Shown piece by piece: positions 7,048-11,784 of a stretch of 11,784 bases of DNA; position 1 is the first letter of the stretch, and each line of letters starts with the position of its first letter. The stretch covers positions 1-11,784 of the forward strand of contig JAGLIP010000014.1 of assembly GCA_023142905.1 (NCBI GenBank), read 5' to 3'. The notes below the pieces were generated by a model. The model saw nothing but the letters and a program-made list of their open reading frames with translations. It did no database searches and was not told the origin of the DNA. Position numbers and translations under genes: made by a program. The stretch is from Candidatus Aenigmatarchaeota archaeon. Lineage in GTDB: Archaea > EX4484-52 > B79-G9.

Positions 7048-7437
7048 ATGCAAACCAAACTTACGGTTGATGCGGTAATAAATACGCCGCAAGGAATAGT
7101 TCTAATCAAGCGCAAAAATGAGCCGTTTAAGGACTTTTGGGCGTTGCCCGGTGGGTTTGTGGATTATGGCGAAGCGGTTGAGGATGCATGTATAAGAGAG
7201 GCAAAAGAAGAGACTGGGCTTGACATAAAGATAACAAAACTTTTGGGTGTTTATTCAAAAATGGGTAGAGACCCAAGAGGGCATACGGTTTCTGTGATTT
7301 TTATGGCGGTAGCAGACGGAGAACCTGTTGCGGGTGATGATGCAAAAGAGGTTGGTGTATATGCAAAAGACCAACTGCCTGAAAACATGGCTTTTGACCA
7401 TAAGGGTGTTTTAAGGGATACATTACCATTCATTTAA
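7048..7437 (+). CDS. Nudix hydrolase, probably ADP-ribose pyrophosphatase-like
   Basis: 129 residues; the ATG directly follows the TGA of the second permease, so translation is probably coupled. The Nudix box is complete: Gly 36, Glu 42, then RE-A-x-EETGL (50-58), which binds the metal ion and positions it for hydrolysis of nucleoside diphosphate derivatives. The preceding EPFKDFWALPGGFVDYGE resembles archaeal ADP-ribose pyrophosphatases (COG1051), which split ADP-ribose to AMP and ribose 5-phosphate. The substrate cannot be proven from motifs. It is cytosolic and not an obvious part of the transporter; it may be a passenger in the operon. Confidence 0.9.
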   Translation: MQTKLTVDAVINTPQGIVLIKRKNEPFKDFWALPGGFVDYGEAVEDACIREAKEETGLDIKITKLLGVYSKMGRDPRGHTVSVIFMAVADGEPVAGDDAKEVGVYAKDQLPENMAFDHKGVLRDTLPFI

Positions 7438-7439
7438 TC

Positions 7440-7445
7440 TTTTTT
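7440..7445 (+). terminator. T-run ending the transporter/Nudix operon
   Basis: Six T residues begin two bases after the Nudix stop, followed by an A+T-rich promoter region for the next gene. It fits archaeal T-run termination. Confidence 0.5.
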
Positions 7446-7494
7446 AACGGTACAATACAACATAATAAATTAAATAATATGTCATACAACTCAC

Positions 7495-7503
7495 TTTTAT
7501 ATA
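7495..7503 (+). promoter_or_regulatory. TATA box for the winged-helix gene
   Basis: TTTTATATA is a strong archaeal TATA match. Transcription would start about 7525, leaving a leader of roughly 28 bases with an AGGTGA ribosome binding site at 7541-7546. Confidence 0.65.
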
Positions 7504-7552
7504 CCCGAACCACACAATATATACAATATCAAATTCTAAAAGGTGAAATAAA

Positions 7553-7756
7553 ATGGATGTTGAAAAAATATTTGGGTCAAATGCGGGAAAAGTCTGGAAA
7601 TCATTAAATAAAAAAGGCGCAATGTCTGCAACAATGCTTGCAAAAGAGACAAAATTAAAAATAACTGAAGTCCACTCGGCTTTAGGATGGCTTGGCCGCG
7701 AAGGCAACATATCAATTACAAAGAAAAAGACAGGGCTTATCTACAGCATCTGTTAG
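7553..7756 (+). CDS. Small winged-helix DNA-binding protein (DUF2582-like)
   Basis: 67 residues; the ATG at 7553 has AGGTGA six bases upstream and a TATA box at 7495. The whole protein is one winged-helix fold: helix 1 (AGKVWKSLNKKG), helix-turn-helix (SATMLAKETKLKITEVHSALGWLGREG) and a short beta wing (NISITKKKTGLIYSI). It matches the small stand-alone winged-helix family of the DUF2582/PF10771 type, found in archaea and some bacteria without an assigned role. It probably binds DNA as a dimer. Its stop overlaps a ribosome binding site for the next frame, implying coupling. Confidence 0.8.
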   Translation: MDVEKIFGSNAGKVWKSLNKKGAMSATMLAKETKLKITEVHSALGWLGREGNISITKKKTGLIYSIC

Positions 7757-7759
7757 GTG
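7755..7759 (+). promoter_or_regulatory. Ribosome binding site AGGTG overlapping the winged-helix stop codon
   Basis: AGGTG begins inside the TAG stop of the winged-helix gene and lies seven bases before the TTG at 7767. It is the main evidence that the downstream frame starts at TTG and is translationally coupled to the winged-helix gene. Confidence 0.45.
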
Positions 7760-7768
7760 TTTTTTTTT
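7760..7768 (+). terminator. T9 tract between winged-helix gene and next frame
   Basis: Nine consecutive T residues lie directly after the winged-helix stop. In archaea this is long enough to stop RNA polymerase, yet it also forms the spacer of the next gene's ribosome binding site and the first two bases of its TTG start. It may make downstream expression partial. Confidence 0.4.
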
Positions 7769-8036
7769 GAATGTTGAAAGCTGGCTATTATTAAAAAAAG
7801 GGATTGAAATTGAATCCCTTTTTAAAAGCCGTTTGAAGTCAAGACTTAAAAAAAGAATGACTCTTGGGAAAAAAACAGACACTTTACGAGAGAGAAAATA
7901 CGAACTTGATGACGGTACAGAAATAGAACTTAAACTAATGTTTCTAATCACAAACCCACGCGCAAAAATAAAAATTGAAAGCAAAACAGAAGAATCGTTT
8001 GAGAAAATAAAAAACGATTTAGGGCTTATTCTTTAA
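7767..8036 (+). CDS. Hypothetical protein, 89 residues, unrecognised
   Basis: The frame is open from further upstream, but the best start is TTG 7767 behind AGGTG at 7755-7759, giving MNVESWLLLKKG... The protein is strongly basic in its first half (FKSRLKSRLKKRMTLGKKTDTLRERK) and then alternates charged and hydrophobic residues (YELDDGTEIELKLMFLI, AKIKIESKTEESFEKIKNDLG), suggesting a helix followed by two or three strands and a closing helix. There are no cysteines, signal peptide or membrane segments. It may be a small nucleic-acid-binding or alpha/beta protein working with the winged-helix gene upstream. I do not recognise the family. Its last 18 bases overlap the end of the convergent flavoprotein gene. 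Confidence 0.6.
   Translation: MNVESWLLLKKGIEIESLFKSRLKSRLKKRMTLGKKTDTLRERKYELDDGTEIELKLMFLITNPRAKIKIESKTEESFEKIKNDLGLIL
7795..7823 (+). repeat. 11-bp perfect inverted repeat, hairpin followed by T-run
   Basis: AAAAAGGGATT (7795-7805), a 7-base loop, then AATCCCTTTTT (7813-7823). The RNA would form an 11-bp stem with a GGG/CCC core ending in U5, like an intrinsic terminator or attenuator, within codons 10-19 of the 89-residue gene. It may be chance in a Lys/Glu-rich coding stretch. Confidence 0.5.
8009..8014 (-). terminator. Minus-strand T-run after the flavoprotein gene
   Basis: Six A residues on the plus strand give T6 on the minus strand five bases beyond the flavoprotein stop. It could terminate the minus-strand unit, although it lies inside the convergent coding sequence. 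Confidence 0.35.
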
Positions 8037-8603
8037 TTTAATCGCAACTTTTGCTACATGCGTGCCTAAATTTCTTGATGTTTCAATACCACACACATCT
8101 GTTTTAGAATCGGCCTTGTTTTGAGCATGTCCGGTTCCGCCATAGTGCCTTGTGTTTTCATCCCCTGCAACAATCATGCCCTGTATTAAAAAGAAATTGT
8201 GTATCTGCTGTATGGCTGTCTCCTGACCGCCGTTCCTTGCGCCCCCAACAGTTACAGCACCCCCGATTTTATCAACAAGTGCATTGGTTCTTCTTAAGTA
8301 TCTTGTCCTGTCCACGAATGATTTTAATTGGGCAGACATCCCTCCAAAATATACAGGAGAACCCATAATCACACCATCTGCCTTTGAAACACTATCAGCA
8401 ACCTGATTAAAATCATCATCAATAACGCACTTGTTTTCTTTCCTGCATCCATCACATACAGAACATGAGGATATTTTCATGCGGCCGAGATGAACCAGTT
8501 CTGTATCGCAGCCAAGTTTTTTAGCAGCCAAAAGTGCTTCTTTTACAAGAATTAATGTATTTCCGTCCCGTGGGGAACCCACAAGGCCTATAATTTTTAC
8601 CAT
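8019..8603 (-). CDS. Iron-sulfur flavoprotein / NADPH-dependent FMN reductase family
   Basis: 194 residues with a flavodoxin-like fold. The FMN phosphate loop is GSPRDGNT (9-16) and the second flavin-binding segment is GSPVYFGGMSAQLKSFVDR. The compact cysteine set C47-x2-C50-x2-C53-x5-C59 is that of archaeal iron-sulfur flavoproteins (Isf, COG0655), which hold one 4Fe-4S cluster beside FMN and pass single electrons, often to oxygen or peroxide detoxification partners. It is cytosolic and would act as a homodimer or tetramer. The gene begins ten bases after the coiled-coil gene, so the two are probably one transcript. Its 3' end overlaps the convergent 89-residue gene by 18 bases. Confidence 0.93.
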   Translation of the reverse strand: MVKIIGLVGSPRDGNTLILVKEALLAAKKLGCDTELVHLGRMKISSCSVCDGCRKENKCVIDDDFNQVADSVSKADGVIMGSPVYFGGMSAQLKSFVDRTRYLRRTNALVDKIGGAVTVGGARNGGQETAIQQIHNFFLIQGMIVAGDENTRHYGGTGHAQNKADSKTDVCGIETSRNLGTHVAKVAIKLKNKP

Positions 8604-8613
8604 AAGAACACAA

Positions 8614-9459
8614 TTAATCTCTTGGCCCGTATTTCTGCATTATTACAAGCTCATCAGAATTAAGCTTTTTTCCTTTTAAAAATTCATCAAAAAGAGTTTC
8701 TGCTTTTTTCTTGAGCTCTTTTTCCGTAAGTTCGCGCGCTATTTTTTCGTCTTTTATTTTTTTATCCTTTACTTTTTTTGCGGTTATCTTTTCAGTGCCA
8801 ATTATTCCAATATACGCTGCGTGAGCTTCATTTGCATCTTTTTTAATCTTCTTTAATTCCGTCGTTGCGGGCTCTACAGAAGACCTTAACTCTTTAATCT
8901 TGTCAAAAAATACTGAAAGTTCCTTGTGGTTGGCTTCACTTTCTTCAGATAATTTAACAATCTCTTTGTGCACTTCATCTGCTTTTGCTCTTTTTTCACT
9001 TAATTTCTTAAATTCAGAATAAAGTTTTTTCCGCATATTTGATATGTCTTTTCCGCTCTTAAGCTGTTTTTCCATATCTTCGAGCTTTTTTCTTAGTTCC
9101 TCATCCTTTTTTACAGAAATCTGCTCAGTTTGCAGGTACCAATCAAGTTTTTTTATCTGGTAAGAAAGATTCTTGTATGTATCTTCGTCAATCCCTGTTT
9201 TTTTCTTAAAACGTTCAAACTCTTTCTTGTAATCGTTTATTTTTACCCTTGTTTCATTTGCGGATTTGTTCAGCTTATTTCGCTCTTCTTTAAGCTCTTT
9301 TATTTTAGCGTTTTTAGTGTCTCTTGCTTCTTTAATTTCCCGTAGTTTGCTATTAATGTCTGTTATTGAATCAAATATAGACTTGTTAGAACTAATAATA
9401 TCCTTTACTTTCTTGTTAAGCTCATCCCTTTTCGATTTTAAGTCTTCTGCTTTTGGCAT
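8614..9459 (-). CDS. Archaeal coiled-coil protein (COG1340-like)
   Basis: 281 residues from MPKAEDLKSKRDELNKK; an AGGT motif lies about seven bases upstream. Residues about 1-215 are almost continuous heptad-type helix rich in Lys and Glu with few prolines, including the pattern TYKNLSYQIKKLDWYLQTEQIS (about 98-119), seen in the archaeal COG1340 coiled-coil family. A charged Lys-rich linker (about 225-245) leads to a short compact end (ELKKKAETLFDEFLKGKKLNSDELVIMQKYG) typical of the same family. These proteins have often been mislabelled as phosphoserine phosphatase-like; no catalytic motif is visible. There is no signal peptide or membrane helix. A structural or scaffolding role is inference. 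Confidence 0.85.
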   Translation of the reverse strand: MPKAEDLKSKRDELNKKVKDIISSNKSIFDSITDINSKLREIKEARDTKNAKIKELKEERNKLNKSANETRVKINDYKKEFERFKKKTGIDEDTYKNLSYQIKKLDWYLQTEQISVKKDEELRKKLEDMEKQLKSGKDISNMRKKLYSEFKKLSEKRAKADEVHKEIVKLSEESEANHKELSVFFDKIKELRSSVEPATTELKKIKKDANEAHAAYIGIIGTEKITAKKVKDKKIKDEKIARELTEKELKKKAETLFDEFLKGKKLNSDELVIMQKYGPRD

Positions 9460-9520
9460 AGTTTATACCTGTTGTACTAATCATTAAAAAGATTTTGGGT
9501 GCTTTGGACTCTGGCCTGAA

Positions 9521-9530
9521 GCATATAATT
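9521..9530 (-). promoter_or_regulatory. Possible TATA box for the coiled-coil/flavoprotein pair
   Basis: On the minus strand this reads AATTATATGC, about 65 bases before the coiled-coil ATG, which allows a leader of about 40 bases. It is weaker than the plus-strand element at 9583. Confidence 0.35.
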
Positions 9531-9582
9531 CAAACATTTTTTGCCAAAAAATAAACGCCTTAGATATTTATGGATGAAAAAG

Positions 9583-9590
9583 TTTATAAA
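9583..9590 (+). promoter_or_regulatory. TATA box for the radical SAM operon
   Basis: TTTATAAA would start transcription near 9612, leaving a leader of about 30 bases with GAGAGGT at 9632-9638 before the ATG. Another TTATATAA lies at 9604-9611, but it would start transcription too close to the ribosome binding site. The element is self-complementary and could also work on the minus strand. Confidence 0.55.
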
Positions 9591-9643
9591 TGCGAAATCG
9601 GTCTTATATAACATTTTAACTGCTCAATTATGAGAGGTATTAA

Positions 9644-10657
9644 ATGCCATATACGAAAGTCACAGAAGCACAAATTTTAGGGACACGCGAATGCAATATC
9701 CGCTGCGATTATTGCCGTCTTGTAAGAGACATCCCTTTTGAACGCAAAGATGAACTTGACATTGATGGATGGAAAACCGCGTTTAGTAAAATGGATTCTT
9801 TCGGAATAAAAACCGTTAAAGGACTTGGCGGGGAATGGAGCGTAAAAGAGTATCTTCCGGAGCTTGTGGAATTCATAACCAATAACACGAACATAAAATT
9901 CGCACTTCTTTCAAATTCTTCTTTTGACAACCCATATAGAACTAAGCTAGTTGATGGCGGACTTAATAGTTATTTCGCAAGCGTTGATTGGGCGGACCCT
10001 AAAATACTAGATTCTAATGGAAAATCAGCACCCGGCTTAAAAATGCTCCTGGAATTAAAAGAATTAGGTGTTGAAAATTTAGGGGCAAACACAGTTATCA
10101 TGCCTCAAAACATAGACCACATACCTCAAATTCTTGAATTCCTAACAGAAAATGAAATAGTCATGAATCTTTGCCCCGCGCATGGTGGGGACAATTATGC
10201 TTTTGAATACCGCGCAAAAACAAAATCAGGAAACATTGCCAACTGTATGCCGGGCGAACTGGAAGAGCTGGTTGACACTCTTTTTGATATGAAAGATGAC
10301 GGCTGCTTTTTTGCAGCTCCGGCATCGTACCTTGATGCGATAAAAACGCACGCTATACCTCTTGACTGGAAATGCGGTGAATTTTCTCAGCTTCGAATTG
10401 ATGCAAATGGCGATTTGAAAATATGTCCTGATGGGGGGCCAATGCATTATGTTAATGCAGGTATAGAAACAAACGAAAAATACAACATCCTTTCTATGTC
10501 ACCAAATGATTTTCGCGATCTTTACGCTTCTTTTGATGCAAATAAATGGCGCGCCAGGTGTCCTGGCTGCGGCCCATGGAGCGCGCAATACCGGGCTGAA
10601 AAAAATAAAAGATACGGCATTGGAGATCCAGTTCTAAGCGGCCGGAAAAACAGGTGA
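9644..10657 (+). CDS. Radical SAM enzyme with C-terminal SPASM-like cysteines
   Basis: 337 residues; ATG preceded by GAGAGGT. The radical SAM cluster motif is C17-x3-C21-x2-C24 (RECNIRCDYC), and GLGGEW (60-65) stands where the SAM-amine-binding GGEP motif is expected, with Trp replacing Pro. A TIM-barrel-like alternation of strands and helices follows (ALLSNSS, ASVDWADP, GANTVIMPQN, MNLCPAHGG). The C-terminal part has C244 and C261, with D253-x-N-G-D-L-K-I-C between them, then C306-x2-C309, a SPASM/Twitch-like arrangement that normally binds one extra Fe-S cluster. The reaction should be radical-based oxidation or modification of a peptide or small molecule. The overlapping position of the phosphoribosyltransferase homologue suggests a nucleoside or nucleotide pathway. 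Substrate is unknown. Family is certain, role is inference. Confidence 0.92.
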   Translation: MPYTKVTEAQILGTRECNIRCDYCRLVRDIPFERKDELDIDGWKTAFSKMDSFGIKTVKGLGGEWSVKEYLPELVEFITNNTNIKFALLSNSSFDNPYRTKLVDGGLNSYFASVDWADPKILDSNGKSAPGLKMLLELKELGVENLGANTVIMPQNIDHIPQILEFLTENEIVMNLCPAHGGDNYAFEYRAKTKSGNIANCMPGELEELVDTLFDMKDDGCFFAAPASYLDAIKTHAIPLDWKCGEFSQLRIDANGDLKICPDGGPMHYVNAGIETNEKYNILSMSPNDFRDLYASFDANKWRARCPGCGPWSAQYRAEKNKRYGIGDPVLSGRKNR

Positions 10658-10662
10658 GGTGG
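10656..10662 (+). promoter_or_regulatory. Ribosome binding site GAGGTGG deciding a GTG start
   Basis: GAGGTGG overlaps the radical SAM stop codon and lies five bases before the GTG at 10668. The earlier GTG at 10659 lies inside this site, so 10668 is the better start. Overlap of stop and binding site implies translational coupling. Confidence 0.55.
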
Positions 10663-10667
10663 TAAAA

Positions 10668-11297
10668 GTGGATAATTTATTGGTTTTAAAAGATGAATGC
10701 CCGAAGATAGATCCTCTTTTGCGTGAAATAAGTGATACGCAAAATGTTGGGTATGAACTAAGAAAGATGGTTCAAAAATTCGGAGAGCTTGAGGGCAAGA
10801 TATTGATAACAAACGGTGCAGACACTAAAAAAGTATCCTGCATAAAAATTCCACGCGCCGGAGTGCCTCTCGGAGATGGTTTTGTCGATGCTTTCCGCTG
10901 CGACCTTACAGGGTATATATCCGCAATACGCGATGAAAAAAATCTGATCCCTAAACTGGAATATATAAGGCCACCACCTTTTGGGGGGACAGACCTTTAT
11001 GTCGTAGATTCCATTATCGCAACCGGCGGAAGTATCTGCGCACCTCTTGAAGTCATAAAAAATATGGAACCAACATATGGAAGCCCTAGAAAGATAACAG
11101 TTGTATCTACAATTGCGGCAGAACACGGTCTAATGCAGATTATTGAAAATTATGATGTTGATATTGTGGCCGGAATGGTTGTAAACGATATGGTTCCTGG
11201 AGGTTTGGGTTCCGGGCTTGATGAAAACGGGTTTGTGCTAAACCCGTATGGAATATCCGACTGGGGCGACAGGATGTATGAAATGAGCAAAAAATAA
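10668..11297 (+). CDS. Uracil phosphoribosyltransferase homologue with altered base-binding loop
   Basis: 209 residues from GTG 10668, the usual length for this family. Features shared with uracil phosphoribosyltransferase are IPRAGVPLGDGF (61-72), the IRDEKNLIPKLEY segment (88-99, matching the R-x-EETLEPV-x-YY region), the PRPP-binding loop VVDSIIATGGS (112-122) and a C-terminal loop PYGISDWGDR (193-202). In true uracil enzymes that loop is PGLGDAGDR and holds uracil; here there is one extra residue, Gly is replaced by Ser and Ala by Trp. PRPP loop residues D114 and ATGGS are kept, so PRPP transfer is likely retained, but the acceptor may not be uracil. It directly follows the radical SAM gene. 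Either a divergent uracil salvage enzyme or a transferase for a modified base or aromatic acceptor is possible. Confidence 0.85.
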   Translation: MDNLLVLKDECPKIDPLLREISDTQNVGYELRKMVQKFGELEGKILITNGADTKKVSCIKIPRAGVPLGDGFVDAFRCDLTGYISAIRDEKNLIPKLEYIRPPPFGGTDLYVVDSIIATGGSICAPLEVIKNMEPTYGSPRKITVVSTIAAEHGLMQIIENYDVDIVAGMVVNDMVPGGLGSGLDENGFVLNPYGISDWGDRMYEMSKK

Positions 11298-11300
11298 ATA

Positions 11301-11308
11301 TTTATTAA
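11301..11308 (+). promoter_or_regulatory. Possible TATA box for the last gene
   Basis: TTTATTAA lies about 50 bases before the ATG at 11353 and would start transcription near 11330, leaving a short leader with GAGG at 11342-11345. Co-transcription with the upstream pair is equally possible. Confidence 0.35.
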
Positions 11309-11352
11309 CTTTTAATATTAAAGAGTTATAACTAAATTGAAGAGGCGATATT

Positions 11353-11775
11353 ATGATTGAAAAGAAATACGAAACCCCTGATGATGGGATGATGTTTGTT
11401 AAACACCCTTCAGAAAAATATCCTCAATTCGTTGTCTTAGAACGACTCCCTTCAATTGGAACTATAGAAACATATATTGGTGTCATAGAAAAGGTAATTG
11501 ATAACTTTGGAATGCATGAAGATGAAGACGGCATAAAGATGAAACTGAGATACCTCCTTACGCCTATCGTGAGCAGTTCCATACCTTTTTCAGGAAAATA
11601 TAAAGGATTGAATGTTGAAGGACATGTTGCGGGTGTTGGTGCGATTTCAGTCGACTACATCGGAATCTGCATAACCTCTGTTATTGACAAGGGGATCTAT
11701 GAACAACTGGTATCGCAAATCGCACGCGAAATGTCAAAAATAGCCCCTGAAAAAGATGACCCCCCACAGGTTTAA
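11353..11775 (+). CDS. Hypothetical protein, 140 residues, unrecognised
   Basis: ATG at 11353 with GAGG seven bases upstream; the stop is nine bases before the window end, so the gene is complete. The sequence shows an opening strand-rich part (YPQFVVLERLP), a helix (TIETYIGVIEKVIDNFG), an acidic turn (HEDEDG), a Gly-rich middle (GLNVEGHVAGVGAISVDYIGICITSVID) and a final helix (YEQLVSQIAREMSKI). One cysteine, no signal peptide or membrane helix, no recognisable catalytic motif; it is probably a small cytosolic alpha/beta protein. It follows the radical SAM/phosphoribosyltransferase pair by 55 bases on the same strand and may belong to the same pathway, or have its own promoter. Confidence 0.7.
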   Translation: MIEKKYETPDDGMMFVKHPSEKYPQFVVLERLPSIGTIETYIGVIEKVIDNFGMHEDEDGIKMKLRYLLTPIVSSSIPFSGKYKGLNVEGHVAGVGAISVDYIGICITSVIDKGIYEQLVSQIAREMSKIAPEKDDPPQV

Positions 11776-11784
11776 CAATTACTC

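Noticed and set aside
6738..7115. Minus-strand open frame of 125 codons
   Set aside because: It is antisense to the conserved C-terminus of the second permease and the start of the Nudix gene; its codons mirror those of the membrane helices.
10522..10812. Minus-strand open frame of 96 codons across the radical SAM/phosphoribosyltransferase junction
   Set aside because: It is opposite two supported genes and has no start signal or recognisable protein features.
11227..11247. Perfect 8-bp inverted repeat (ACGGGTTT, 5-base loop, AAACCCGT)
   Set aside because: It lies within the conserved coding end of the phosphoribosyltransferase homologue, far from any start or stop, and has no T-run; probably chance.

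Overview
The window looks archaeal. Start sites are preceded by TATA boxes of the TTTATATA type and by GGTGA/GAGG ribosome binding sites, runs of T follow several stop codons, and the families present (GbsR-like regulator, COG1361 secreted protein with MacB-type permeases, COG1340 coiled-coil protein, small winged-helix protein) are common in Euryarchaeota and DPANN-type genomes. The lineage cannot be fixed from this sequence alone. No tRNA, rRNA, CRISPR array or insertion sequence is visible.

Left part (1-1730, visibly A+T-richer): the C-terminal part of a prokaryotic Argonaute (MID end plus complete PIWI domain) runs off the left edge. Its PIWI domain has lost at least two catalytic aspartates, so it is probably a guide-binding, non-cleaving Argonaute of the kind that works with a partner effector; any partner upstream is outside the window. 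A small lipoprotein gene follows on the same strand. This is the best candidate for a defence system here, but it is incomplete.

Middle part (1728-7446): a small two-helix membrane protein lies on the minus strand, divergent from a regulated export operon. The operon holds a GbsR/MarR-like regulator with a near-perfect palindrome at its promoter, a MacB/LolD-type ABC ATPase, a secreted and membrane-anchored COG1361 protein, two tandem FtsX/MacB permeases that look like an old duplication, and a Nudix hydrolase abutting the last permease. A T-run ends the unit. The likely working unit is one ATPase, two permeases and an extracellular partner, controlled by the regulator.

Right part (7450-11784): a small winged-helix protein is followed by an unrecognised 89-residue gene that starts at TTG behind a T9 tract and carries an 11-bp hairpin. 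Convergent to it is a minus-strand pair, a coiled-coil protein then an iron-sulfur flavoprotein, whose last gene overlaps the end of the 89-residue gene. Divergent from that pair is a plus-strand unit of a radical SAM enzyme with extra C-terminal cysteines, a uracil-phosphoribosyltransferase homologue with an altered base-binding loop, and an unrecognised 140-residue protein. The radical SAM plus phosphoribosyltransferase pair is the most interesting possibly undescribed pathway in the window.
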